64,000 bases of DNA from the NCBI RefSeq assembly GCF_008764295.1, contig NZ_VTQX01000006.1:1-64000 (forward strand), given 5' to 3'. This DNA comes from Bacillus methanolicus. GTDB lineage: Bacteria; Bacillota; Bacilli; Bacillales; Cytobacillaceae. The notes under the pieces were generated by a model. It was not told the DNA's origin. It was given only the letters and a program-made list of their open reading frames with translations, and ran no database searches. Below are positions 7,041-14,976 of the stretch, piece by piece (position 1 is the stretch's first letter; the number at the start of each line of letters is the position of its first letter). Position numbers and translations under genes: made by a program.

Positions 7041-7302
7041 GGTTAGCGGAAACTAACCTATCGAATTATTGGTAGTAAGATGTAGTTCAGAGGAAGGCGG
7101 TACTCTCAAAAGAGGGTGTCGCCTTTTTACATAGTCGCTTGTTCTTGTAGGATAGGGGGTATCCCTGTCGGTCAGTACGTTCCACGTATTGCCTTAAAGC
7201 AAGAGGGGGCGACTTTTTATATTGGAGTACCTGAAAAGGTGGGAAATCAATCGACATTTGTTGCCAAAGTGGGGGGCAGTCGATTAAAAAGGATGTGATT
7301 AA
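7041..7302 (+). other. Structured non-coding stretch between late activator and packaging genes
   Basis: No convincing gene fits the 327 bases between 6976 and 7302. Four hairpins can be read: GGTTAG/CTAACC at 7041-7058; the terminator-like stem at 7096-7128; a long stem with outer arms GTCGC (7134-7138) and GCGAC (7209-7213) followed by TTTTT; and AATCGAC/GTCGATT at 7249-7285. This stretch may hold an antitermination leader, a small RNA or the packaging (cos/pac) site. None of these is proven. Confidence 0.45.
7096..7128 (+). terminator. Intrinsic terminator-like hairpin before the packaging genes
   Basis: GGCGGTACTCTC and GAGGGTGTCGCC form a 12-bp stem with G-U pairs and an AAAA loop, followed by TTTTT. 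It lies downstream of the putative late promoter, so late transcription must pass through it, possibly by antitermination. Confidence 0.6.
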
Positions 7303-8349
7303 ATGGAGCTTCATCAAAAATGGACTGATGGAGAACATAAAACGCTTTTAGAATTAAAAGAAAAAGGCAAAACATCACAAGAAATCGCAAACGAGTTAAC
7401 AAATAAATATAACTTATTATTTACTGCACCGGCAGTGAGAGGGCGGCTGGGAAGAGTTAAAAACAAAATCGAATATGCTGACAGAAAAAATGTAGGCAAC
7501 ACGATAGAAGAATATATAGAACATCTCATCAAACACCAGGAGGAACTACAGCGATTTGACGACAGGCAAACATCAGTCACGTTAGATATTAAAGATGACA
7601 AGCCGATAGGAATCGTGTTTACAGGTGATTGGCATGTAGGAGGACTCTACACAGCCCATAAGGACATGCTAGAGGACTTTAAAGTGATGAGTGAAACAGA
7701 TGGACTTTATAACATCACAATGGGTGACTATGCAGACAACTACAATTCAGGCAGTCATAAAGGTGGTATGTTTGAACAGATTGAGAATCCAGATGTACAA
7801 AAAGATTTAATTGAGTACATGTTTAAAAACTTTCTAGGAGAAAGCAACCTTGCGGTATTAAAAGGGAATCATGATCAATGGGAAGTTAGGGAAACATCAG
7901 AGGACTTTGTAAAACATCTAGCTCGACTCATTGAATCTCCTTATCTATGGTATGGTGGAGAAATCAATTTAAGGTTAGGCAACCAAGTATATAAAATTAT
8001 TGCGCGGCACACGTACTTAGGCAATAGCGCATTAAATACGACGAATAGCCAAAGAAGGTTATTTGATGAGACTCAAGGTGATGTAATTGCGCTAGGGCAT
8101 CTGCATTACAATGAGGTTCATAGCAAGTCAAAGGCGGGGAAAGACACCGTATGGATTCGCACAGGAACGTACAAAAGGACTGACGACTATACTCAGTGGG
8201 TGATAGGCGGTAGTGGCAAAGGCGATATTCGTCAGCCGATGGTTATATTATTCCCAAAAGAGAAGAAGATATTAGATTTTAGAGACATGTATGATGGCAT
8301 TAAGTATTTGAGATTGCTGAGAGAACATAAAGAAAGTGCATTAGCATGA
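7303..8349 (+). CDS. Calcineurin-type metallophosphoesterase with N-terminal HTH
   Basis: A 348-residue protein. Residues 1-60 look like a Myb/HTH unit (K-T-S-Q-E-I-A-N-E-L-T). From residue 100 the five metallophosphoesterase motifs are visible: G-D-W-H (108-111), G-D-Y (141-143), G-N-H-D (188-191), H236 and G-H-L-H (265-268), which bind two metals. Such enzymes in phages may act as phosphodiesterases on DNA or nucleotides. The place directly before the small terminase gene, where many phages carry an HNH nuclease, hints at a role in DNA packaging or protection, but this is inference. All metal ligands appear intact. Confidence 0.85.
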   Translation: MELHQKWTDGEHKTLLELKEKGKTSQEIANELTNKYNLLFTAPAVRGRLGRVKNKIEYADRKNVGNTIEEYIEHLIKHQEELQRFDDRQTSVTLDIKDDKPIGIVFTGDWHVGGLYTAHKDMLEDFKVMSETDGLYNITMGDYADNYNSGSHKGGMFEQIENPDVQKDLIEYMFKNFLGESNLAVLKGNHDQWEVRETSEDFVKHLARLIESPYLWYGGEINLRLGNQVYKIIARHTYLGNSALNTTNSQRRLFDETQGDVIALGHLHYNEVHSKSKAGKDTVWIRTGTYKRTDDYTQWVIGGSGKGDIRQPMVILFPKEKKILDFRDMYDGIKYLRLLREHKESALA

Positions 8350-8510
8350 ATACAAGAATAAGCAAAATTAAATCTTTAGACATTATAAATAGATGGTCTG
8401 CTGCTGAAATGGAATATAAAAAGTGTATAAAAGCAAATAAGAAAGCGATTAGGCGGCAACGCAGGACATTAGAGAAACAGATGCTTAGGCAGGAGGTAGG
8501 TGATATGTAG
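8346..8510 (+). CDS. Small basic hypothetical protein, 54 residues
   Basis: ATG 8346 overlaps the previous stop as ATGA, and the stop TAG overlaps the start of the small terminase gene. The product begins M-N-T-R-I-S-K-I-K-S and contains K-K-A-I-R-R-Q-R-R-T-L-E-K-Q, a strongly basic helix that could bind DNA. The ribosome site of the next gene (AGGAGG) lies inside it. The function is unknown; the overlaps make it a likely real gene. Confidence 0.6.
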   Translation: MNTRISKIKSLDIINRWSAAEMEYKKCIKANKKAIRRQRRTLEKQMLRQEVGDM

Positions 8511-8941
8511 TGAAACTCACTGAAAAGCAAAAGAGATTCGCAGATTATTATATAGAGAGTGGTAATGCTACTGATGCTTATTTGAAGGCTGGATATAGCG
8601 TAAAGAGTGCTGATGTGGCGAAGGTGAACGCTAGCCGGCTGCTAACGAATGCTAACGTCAAAACATACATTGATGAACGAATAGCCGAAAAGGATAATAA
8701 GCGTATAGCTAAACAGGATGAAGTGTTAGAATTCCTCACTAATGTACTTAGGGGAGAAGTGCAAGAACAATTTCCTTTAGGTTTGGGCATGGGTGAGCAA
8801 AAGCTTGTCAAGAAAGAATTGGATGGTAAGGATAGGATTAAAGCTGCCGAACTATTAGGAAAACGATATGCTATGTGGACAGATAAGCAGCAAGTAGATG
8901 GAAATATCGGTGTTACAATAGTAGATGATATAGATGACTAG
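8510..8941 (+). CDS. terS: Terminase small subunit
   Basis: GTG 8510 with AGGAGGTAGGTG upstream. The 143-residue protein opens with L-T-E-K-Q-K-R-F-A-D-Y-Y-I-E-S-G-N-A-T-D-A-Y-L, split here only for naming: it is the helix-turn-helix domain of the Terminase_2 family, followed by an oligomerisation helix and an acidic tail (T-I-V-D-D-I-D-D). It recognises the packaging site and loads the large subunit, whose gene overlaps its end by eight bases. Family assignment is clear from sequence pattern and gene order. Confidence 0.9.
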   Translation: MKLTEKQKRFADYYIESGNATDAYLKAGYSVKSADVAKVNASRLLTNANVKTYIDERIAEKDNKRIAKQDEVLEFLTNVLRGEVQEQFPLGLGMGEQKLVKKELDGKDRIKAAELLGKRYAMWTDKQQVDGNIGVTIVDDIDD

Positions 8942-10274
8942 GTTATCTAAAATAATCGCTCCTTCATTCAAAGGAGTTCATCTCGATTTAAAAAGAGAAG
9001 GTCATACACATTATTGGTTAAGTGGTGGTCGCGGGAGTACAAAATCATCATTTATCGCAATCGAATTGATTATTGGTATTATGAAAGACCCAAACGCTAA
9101 TGCGGTTGTCTTGCGTAAAGTCAAAGATACATTAAAAGAATCAGTCTTTGACCAATTAGTTTGGGCTATTGATTTATTAGGGGTTGAACAATATTGGCAC
9201 ATTCCTGATGCAAAGCTAGTTATAACTTATATTCCTACTGGCCAACAGATACGTTTTCGTGGAGCCGATAAGCCAAAGAAGATAAAGTCCATGAAGTTTG
9301 CTCGTGGATATTGTAAATATATATGGTACGAAGAATTAGACGAATTTACCGGCATGGAAGAGGTTCGGATGATAAACCAATCTCTTATGCGTGGCGGAAA
9401 GAAATTCGTCGTTTTTTATTCCTATAACCCTCCACAATCCTCTAATAACTGGGTGAACACTGAGAAGTTGTTAACCCGCGAGGATAGATTAGTACATCAT
9501 AGCAATTACCTTACAGTTCCAAAAGAATGGTTAGGCGAACAATTCATCGTAGAAGCTGAACATTTAAAAGAAACCAAACCAAAAGCTTATGAACATGAAT
9601 ATTTAGGTGAAGTTACTGGCACAGGTGGAGAGGTCTTTGACAATGTTAAAATTAGACGGATTACCGATGAAGAAATAAAAGAGTTCTACAATATCAAACG
9701 TGGGATTGACTATGGGTATGCTACAGACCCGTTTTCTTATATTGTGGGGCATTTTGACCGAAAGAAGAGAAGGCTTTATCTCTTTCATGAGTATTATAAG
9801 GTTCGTTTATCCAATCGTGAAGCTTATGAACATATCAAAGAAGAAAACACTGATAATGACATGATTAAAGCTGAAAGTGCAGAACCAAAAAGTAACCATG
9901 AGTTACGACAATATGGATTAAAGATTACACCAGTTAAAAAAGGTCCTGACTCTATCAAATATGGCATTAAATTTCTTCAAAGCTTAGAAACTATCATAAT
10001 TGATGATACACGTTGCCCAGAGACCGCAAGAGAGTTTCTTCAATATGAATTAGAAAAGGATGCTAATGGCAACTTCAAAGCGGATTATCCTGATAAAAAC
10101 AATCACTCGATTGATGCGACTAGGTATTCACTAAATGATGAGATTATGAAATTCAAAGAAGAACAACAGAAGAAATCTGACCCAGACAATCCAACACCGC
10201 AAGAAAAACATACTAAAGCAGTAAGGCAGATGACAGGCGGTACACCACAAGTAAGTGCATTTACAGATTGGTAG
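8934..10274 (+). CDS. terL: Terminase large subunit, PBSX/Terminase_3 type
   Basis: A 446-residue protein. The packaging ATPase has Walker A G-G-R-G-S-T-K-S at residues 31-38 and a Walker B-like W-Y-E-E-L-D-E-F at 131-138. The C-terminal RNase H-like nuclease begins at R-G-I-D-Y-G-Y with the catalytic D, continues with I-I-I-D-D-T and ends in N-H-S-I-D-A-T-R-Y. This matches the PBSX-type large terminase. It cuts concatemeric phage DNA and pumps it into the prohead through the portal encoded at 10495. The full length suggests a working enzyme. Confidence 0.95.
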   Translation: MTRLSKIIAPSFKGVHLDLKREGHTHYWLSGGRGSTKSSFIAIELIIGIMKDPNANAVVLRKVKDTLKESVFDQLVWAIDLLGVEQYWHIPDAKLVITYIPTGQQIRFRGADKPKKIKSMKFARGYCKYIWYEELDEFTGMEEVRMINQSLMRGGKKFVVFYSYNPPQSSNNWVNTEKLLTREDRLVHHSNYLTVPKEWLGEQFIVEAEHLKETKPKAYEHEYLGEVTGTGGEVFDNVKIRRITDEEIKEFYNIKRGIDYGYATDPFSYIVGHFDRKKRRLYLFHEYYKVRLSNREAYEHIKEENTDNDMIKAESAEPKSNHELRQYGLKITPVKKGPDSIKYGIKFLQSLETIIIDDTRCPETAREFLQYELEKDANGNFKADYPDKNNHSIDATRYSLNDEIMKFKEEQQKKSDPDNPTPQEKHTKAVRQMTGGTPQVSAFTDW

Positions 10275-10282
10275 GTGATTAT

Positions 10283-10498
10283 ATGCAATTTTTTTTAGGA
10301 CTACTTACAGCAGTAGTCTTTTTTGTGTTGTTATCTGGTGCTGTGTATATCGGATATAGAATCGGAAAAAAGAAACCGAAACCTCAACCGATTGATGAGG
10401 ATGAACAAAGAAAAGCTAAGCAATTGCAACAGGACTTTATTAAATTGATGAACTACAACGAAGAGATAGCTTTACAACGAAAGAAGGTGAATGAATGA
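10283..10498 (+). CDS. Small single-pass membrane protein
   Basis: ATG 10283, with GTAGGTGAT as ribosome site, gives 71 residues. Residues 1-25 (F-F-L-G-L-L-T-A-V-V-F-F-V-L-L-S-G-A) form one transmembrane helix. A basic stretch (G-K-K-K-P-K-P) places the charged C-terminal tail in the cytoplasm. It lies between TerL and the portal gene and overlaps the portal start by four bases. No family is recognised. It may anchor a DNA-packaging or head-assembly step at the membrane, but nothing in the sequence proves this. Confidence 0.6.
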   Translation: MQFFLGLLTAVVFFVLLSGAVYIGYRIGKKKPKPQPIDEDEQRKAKQLQQDFIKLMNYNEEIALQRKKVNE

Positions 10499-12321
10499 GT
10501 GAACGTACAAAAGATTGGGATTTATACGAAGCTGGGAAGAACTACAATAACCGTTTAGAGCCTAATTATTATGATACGGTTGATGCAAACTTAGCGTTCT
10601 TTCAAGGCGACCAATGGCGTAACTTGAAAACCGATAAGATGCCGAAACCAGTATTCAACATCATTAAACGGATTATTACATTCCAAGTTGCTTCGTTAAC
10701 ATCTTCTAAAATAAAGATAATGTTTGAGCCATTATTATATTCGGAACAACCAGTCAAACCCCCAGAACAAAATATTGACCCAATGATGGGAGGTATGCAG
10801 CAGCCAATTGACCCACTGTCACAAGTGAAACCGAGTGAGATTGCTAATGCACAGGTACAGAATCTTTTTGAAAAATTCAAAATGGATTTTAAGATAAAAG
10901 AAGCGTTATTTGATGCTGCTATTACAGCAGATGCATGCGCGCATTTTTATTTTGATGTATCTAAGCAACCATATGGAACTATGCATGAAGCAAAAGGCGA
11001 AATTTGTATGGAGTTAGTTGATGGTACAAATGTATTCTTTGGTAACGCAAATAATCCAAGAGTTGATGCACAACCGTATATTATCATTAGCGGCCGTGAC
11101 ATGGTGGATAATCTGAAAGAAGAAGCAAAACGTTATAAACAGAAAGAGCAAGACCTTAAGAACATCACAGAGGATTACAACTACGAGTATCAATCTGGCG
11201 ACAGTGGAAAAATCGAAGTTGAAGCGGATGATTATGGTAAAGCTCTTTACATTATTGTGTACCGTAAGAAAAAGGTAAAGCGCAAGAAGCTGGACGAGTT
11301 TGGAGAACCGATGCTCGATGAAGAAGGTCGAGAAATCACAGAAGAAGTTGAAACCATCACAGCTACTAAGAGTGTGGAGAATGCTTATATTTACAAGGAT
11401 ATTGACACAGGGTTATCTCATTACCCAGTGGCATGGATGAATTGGGAGAAACAAAAGAATCAATATCATGGCAGAGCTTTGTGTACGGGTATCTTACCTA
11501 ATCAAATTTTCATCAATCGCATGTTTGCAATGGTTATGTATCATTTGATGATGACGGCTTTTCCAAAGGCAGTATACAACGCAGACATAATTGAGACATG
11601 GAACAATGAAATTGGTGCTGCTATTCCATTACACGGAATGGATCCAACAAGTAATATAAAAAATATTGCGGGTTATCTCGAACCTGGTAATATGTCGAAT
11701 CAGATTGTGCAAGCAATAGAATTGGCAATGGCATACACAAAAGAGACGTTAGGAGTTTCGGATGCGGCTCTAGGACAAATTGACCCTAAAAATACATCAG
11801 CTATCATTGCTGTACAGAAATCAAGTGCTATTCCATTGGAGAACCCTAAATCTAATCTATATGAATGGATAGAAGATATAGGGAAAATTTTGTTTGATAT
11901 GATGGGAACTTATTATGGCCAACGTCCCATTTCGATGGAAATAAACGGAGAAAAGCGGGTTGTTGAGTTTGATTTTAGTCAGTTTAAAAATATGTGGTAT
12001 GACGTTAGAGCGGATGTAGGGGAGTCTTCCTACTGGTCTGAAATTGCATCTATCCAGACTCTTGATAACCTGCTTAATAATGGTCATTTAGATATTATCA
12101 ACTATTTAGAACGAGTACCAGTTGAGTACATTCCACAAAAAGAAGAATTGATTGCGGATATTAGAGAGAAAATGCAAATGGCGGAACAACAAGCTAATGA
12201 CCCAGCAAATTTAATCGCTCAACTGCCGCCTGAAGAACAGCAAGCCTTTATGAGCGCTCCACCTGAAATCCAACAACAAATATTAGCACAAGTACAGCAA
12301 CCACAGGCGCCTATGATGTAG
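10495..12321 (+). CDS. Portal protein
   Basis: A 608-residue protein directly after terminase, with AAGAAGGTG before the ATG. The N-terminal part N-L-A-F-F-Q-G-D-Q-W-R and P-V-F-N-I-I-K-R-I-I-T-F-Q are typical of large portals of podovirus-like Firmicute phages; the wing and stem follow. It is longer than siphovirus portals of about 450 residues, as expected for P22-like short-tailed phages with a barrel. The C-terminus is rich in glutamine and proline (P-P-E-E-Q-Q-A-F and Q-Q-P-Q-A-P). It forms the dodecameric DNA channel of the capsid. Confidence 0.88.
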   Translation: MSERTKDWDLYEAGKNYNNRLEPNYYDTVDANLAFFQGDQWRNLKTDKMPKPVFNIIKRIITFQVASLTSSKIKIMFEPLLYSEQPVKPPEQNIDPMMGGMQQPIDPLSQVKPSEIANAQVQNLFEKFKMDFKIKEALFDAAITADACAHFYFDVSKQPYGTMHEAKGEICMELVDGTNVFFGNANNPRVDAQPYIIISGRDMVDNLKEEAKRYKQKEQDLKNITEDYNYEYQSGDSGKIEVEADDYGKALYIIVYRKKKVKRKKLDEFGEPMLDEEGREITEEVETITATKSVENAYIYKDIDTGLSHYPVAWMNWEKQKNQYHGRALCTGILPNQIFINRMFAMVMYHLMMTAFPKAVYNADIIETWNNEIGAAIPLHGMDPTSNIKNIAGYLEPGNMSNQIVQAIELAMAYTKETLGVSDAALGQIDPKNTSAIIAVQKSSAIPLENPKSNLYEWIEDIGKILFDMMGTYYGQRPISMEINGEKRVVEFDFSQFKNMWYDVRADVGESSYWSEIASIQTLDNLLNNGHLDIINYLERVPVEYIPQKEELIADIREKMQMAEQQANDPANLIAQLPPEEQQAFMSAPPEIQQQILAQVQQPQAPMM

Positions 12322-12349
12322 GTGTTTTTATTTTGAGGAGGAATTGATA

Positions 12350-12622
12350 ATGAATTTTGGTCAAGCTTTAGAAGCGGTTAAAAATGGTGAAAAGATATTT
12401 AGAATAGGTTGGAATGGGAAAGACATGTACGCTGTCTATCAGAAGGGGTATCCAGATGGAATTCCATGTAATAAGCAGACTGCTGAAGCGTGGGGGTTAA
12501 AAGAGGGTGATTTATTTAAAGTTCGTCCATATCTCCAACTCAAAACAGCACAAGGTGACCATGCTATGTGGACACCGAGTACAAGCGATATTTTAGCAGA
12601 AGATTGGGAAGTTATTAAGTAA
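12350..12622 (+). CDS. tad2: Tad2-family anti-Thoeris protein (DUF2829)
   Basis: ATG 12350 after GAGGAGG gives 90 residues. It has the family pattern F-G-Q-A-L-E-A-V-K-N-G-E-K, then R-I-G-W-N-G-K-D-M, R-P-Y-L-Q-L-K-T-A, and a closing W-T-P-S-T-S-D-I-L-A-E-D-W. Members of this family, such as SPO1 Tad2, bind the gcADPR signal made by the Thoeris ThsB TIR protein and so block abortive defence. Here the gene is in the late operon between portal and scaffold and has its own terminator. Early need for an anti-defence protein makes late placement odd; a virion role is another possibility. Family call is strong, activity inferred. Confidence 0.85.
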   Translation: MNFGQALEAVKNGEKIFRIGWNGKDMYAVYQKGYPDGIPCNKQTAEAWGLKEGDLFKVRPYLQLKTAQGDHAMWTPSTSDILAEDWEVIK

Positions 12623-12623
12623 C

Positions 12624-12654
12624 AGGCTAGGAATGAGAGTTTCCTAGCCTTTAA
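12624..12654 (+). terminator. Terminator after the Tad2 gene
   Basis: AGGCTAGGAA and TTTCCTAGCCT form a stem of about ten pairs with a short loop, followed by TT and an AT-rich stretch. It starts two bases after the stop of the Tad2-like gene and may be partial, letting some transcript continue into scaffold and capsid genes. Confidence 0.65.
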
Positions 12655-12692
12655 AATTATCAGCCTACCATAGCTGAAAGGAGTTAAAAATA

Positions 12693-13547
12693 ATGGAAAA
12701 TATCGCCAACCATAGCGAAGATTTATTGAAGTTAGACTTACAATTTTTTTCAGAAGATGAAGTGATTTTACCTGATGATTTCGAGGAATCCCCACCACAG
12801 GCAGAAGAAACTCAGGAGCAAACGCTTGAAGTAGAAAATAGTGACCAACAGGAAATTAATCCAATGGAGGATATAGAAGAACAGTCACAAGAGGAAATCA
12901 CAGAGCTTGAGCAGCCGCAAACTTTAAAAATTAAGTTTAATCATGAAGAACAAGAGATTCCAATTGATGAAGCTGTGCCATTGGTCCAGAAGGGTATGAA
13001 CTATGACAAACTTCAAGAACGTTTGAATCAAATTGAAAGTGACCCTAGATTGTCTTTCGTTGAAGAATTAGCCAAAGAACAAGGGATGAGCCCAGAAGAG
13101 TATATCGAATCCTATCGTCAGTGGCAGGAACAAGAAAGGCTCAATCAATTAGTTCAACAGAACATTCCAGAAGAATTGGCTCAAGAAATTTTAGAAAGTC
13201 GTAAGTTTAGGGAAACTCAAAAACAGCAGGAACAGCAGAAAAAACAAGAAGAGAAACAGAAGGAAGAAGCGCAGGAATTTTTTGAATACTTTAAACAGGT
13301 GAATGATAGGGATTATAACCCTGAAAAAGACCAAATTCCACAAGAAGTATGGCAAATGAACGCACAGGGAGTTCCGTTGAAATTTGCTTACATGCAGCAT
13401 CACAACAACCAACTGTTATCTCAAATTAAAGTGTTAAAACAAAATAAATCGAATGAAGAAAAAGCACCTATCCAAGGAGTTACGACGCATGGTACTACAT
13501 CAGTAGAAGCCGAAGATGACTTCTTAAAGGGCTTTAATTCTATTTAG
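12693..13547 (+). CDS. Scaffolding protein
   Basis: A 284-residue, very acidic and glutamine-rich protein between portal and capsid genes. The N-terminus has the L-K-L-D-L-Q-F-F-S motif that recurs at the start of capsid-assembly proteins in many Firmicute phages. After a long acidic segment comes a central helical domain and a strong coiled coil with runs of Q, E and K at about residues 165-190. The C-terminal D-D-F-L-K-G-F may dock the capsid protein. It would guide assembly of the prohead and then leave. Assignment rests on composition and place. Confidence 0.82.
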   Translation: MENIANHSEDLLKLDLQFFSEDEVILPDDFEESPPQAEETQEQTLEVENSDQQEINPMEDIEEQSQEEITELEQPQTLKIKFNHEEQEIPIDEAVPLVQKGMNYDKLQERLNQIESDPRLSFVEELAKEQGMSPEEYIESYRQWQEQERLNQLVQQNIPEELAQEILESRKFRETQKQQEQQKKQEEKQKEEAQEFFEYFKQVNDRDYNPEKDQIPQEVWQMNAQGVPLKFAYMQHHNNQLLSQIKVLKQNKSNEEKAPIQGVTTHGTTSVEAEDDFLKGFNSI

Positions 13548-13559
13548 GAGTGATAATCA

Positions 13560-14396
13560 ATGGCAGTAAATTTAGCGAGTAAATATGAGAAAAAAGTAGA
13601 CGAAAGGTTTAAATTAAAATCTCTCACGGAGTCAGCAGTAAACCGTGATTATGATTGGGCTGGAGTTAATGCGATTAATGTATACTCTATTCCAACTGTA
13701 GCAATGAACAACTACACAAAATCAGGTTTAACACGTTATGGTACAGCAGCAGAGTTGGACAACAATGTACAAACATTAACTCTAACTCGTGACCGTGCTT
13801 TCACCTTTACTATTGACCGTGCTAATTACCAAGATACTCAAATGGTTATGCAAGCAGGGAAAGCTCTAGCTCGTCAAATTGATGAGGTAATTGTGCCGGA
13901 AATTGACACATATCGTCTTGCAACAATGGTGGCTGCGGCAGTAGACAATGGTCATACTGATGCAACAACACCTACAAAGGACAATGCGTATGAGTTGATT
14001 TTGAAAGGTACTGAGGCATTGGATGATGATAAAGTACCTCAAGGCGGTCGTTTACTTTATGTAACTCCAGGATTCTTGAATCTTATTAAGTTAAACCCTG
14101 ATTTTATTAAGTCCACTGAAATCGCGCAAAAAATGTTGATTAATGGACAAGTTGGTGAGATTGATAATTTAAAAGTTATTAAGGTACCGACATCTTATAT
14201 GCCAGCGAATACACCGTTTTTAATTACTCATCCAGTTGCAACTGTAGCGGCAAATAAACTAGAAGATTACAAAACACACGATAACCCACCAGGTATCAAT
14301 GGATGGTTAGTGGAAGGTCGTAAGCGTTACGATGCATTTGTATTAGACAATAAGGTTAATGCTTTATATGCACAACAAACAGCATCTGGTAGCTAA
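13560..14396 (+). CDS. Major capsid protein
   Basis: A 278-residue protein following the scaffold gene by 12 bases, with AGGAGTGATA as ribosome site. Secondary-structure pattern and motifs such as D-R-A-F-T-F-T-I-D-R-A-N-Y and G-R-L-L-Y-V-T-P-G-F-L suggest the HK97 fold as found in compact phage coat proteins. There is no long N-terminal pro-domain, consistent with a separate scaffold. It is the only protein here of the right size and position. Codon use is even and the start is unambiguous. Confidence 0.87.
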   Translation: MAVNLASKYEKKVDERFKLKSLTESAVNRDYDWAGVNAINVYSIPTVAMNNYTKSGLTRYGTAAELDNNVQTLTLTRDRAFTFTIDRANYQDTQMVMQAGKALARQIDEVIVPEIDTYRLATMVAAAVDNGHTDATTPTKDNAYELILKGTEALDDDKVPQGGRLLYVTPGFLNLIKLNPDFIKSTEIAQKMLINGQVGEIDNLKVIKVPTSYMPANTPFLITHPVATVAANKLEDYKTHDNPPGINGWLVEGRKRYDAFVLDNKVNALYAQQTASGS

Positions 14397-14408
14397 GGAG
14401 GGGTATGA

Positions 14409-14540
14409 ATGATTACATTTAAAACAAAAGATGGAAAATATAAATTAGTGGCTCGTGATGAAATACAAGCTGCGGCATTTATAAAACAAGGTCTAATTCC
14501 TGCAACTAAAGAAGATTCAGCAAAGCTGCAAAAAAAATAA
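14409..14540 (+). CDS. Small hypothetical protein after the capsid gene, 43 residues
   Basis: ATG 14409 follows AAGGAGGGG closely. The product starts M-I-T-F-K-T-K-D-G-K-Y-K-L-V-A and ends in A-K-L-Q-K-K. A terminator begins nine bases after its TAA. Small proteins of this type after the capsid gene are common in Firmicute phages and may decorate or adapt the head. No family can be named with confidence. Confidence 0.6.
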   Translation: MITFKTKDGKYKLVARDEIQAAAFIKQGLIPATKEDSAKLQKK

Positions 14541-14548
14541 TGTTTCAA

Positions 14549-14572
14549 GGGTAGGAGAACCTACCCTTTTTT
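14549..14572 (+). terminator. Intrinsic terminator after the head genes
   Basis: A perfect 7-bp stem GGGTAGG/CCTACCC with an AGAA loop at 14549-14566 is followed by six T. It separates head genes from connector and tail genes and may set their ratio. Confidence 0.85.
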
Positions 14573-14598
14573 ATTTGTAAATGAGAGTAGGTGATGTA

Positions 14599-14976
14599 AT
14601 GGCAGTAACTGCAAGACAGGTTTATGACTTGGCACTGGTACACATTGATGAGGTAATGGATTCGGGTAAAATCGCACCACGTCAACCAAAATATTATGAA
14701 GCACGCGCAAAATCTTTAATAACTGTTTTACAAACTGAATTATTACCACAAGGAACTGAACCTGTCATAATCACTGACTTAAATCAAGAAATATCTCTGC
14801 CGGACAGAGTAGCGTTATTAGTCTTGCCTTATGGTTTGGCAGCTCACTTGTTAATGGTGGATGACATGGAAATAGCTTCATTTCTAAATGCACGATATGA
14901 AGAACTTAAAAATAAGTTACCATCGAAAATTATGCCCATAGAAGATGTTTATTACACGTTAGGTGGGATGCTGTAA
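14599..14976 (+). CDS. Head-tail connector/adaptor protein
   Basis: ATG 14599, after GTAGGTGATG, gives 125 residues; an earlier in-frame ATG at 14581 lacks a ribosome site. The helical protein (T-A-R-Q-V-Y-D-L-A-L-V-H-I-D-E-V and Y-E-A-R-A-K-S-L-I-T-V-L-Q) lies between capsid and tail genes, where the adaptor ring below the portal is usually encoded. Its last base overlaps the start of the large tail gene. The connector role is inferred from position, size and helical content. Confidence 0.6.
   Translation: MAVTARQVYDLALVHIDEVMDSGKIAPRQPKYYEARAKSLITVLQTELLPQGTEPVIITDLNQEISLPDRVALLVLPYGLAAHLLMVDDMEIASFLNARYEELKNKLPSKIMPIEDVYYTLGGML

Noticed and set aside
7116-7298. A 60-codon open frame in the gap before the metallophosphoesterase gene
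   Set aside because: Its GTG start lies inside a terminator stem, there is no ribosome site and the product resembles nothing; the DNA is better explained by hairpins.
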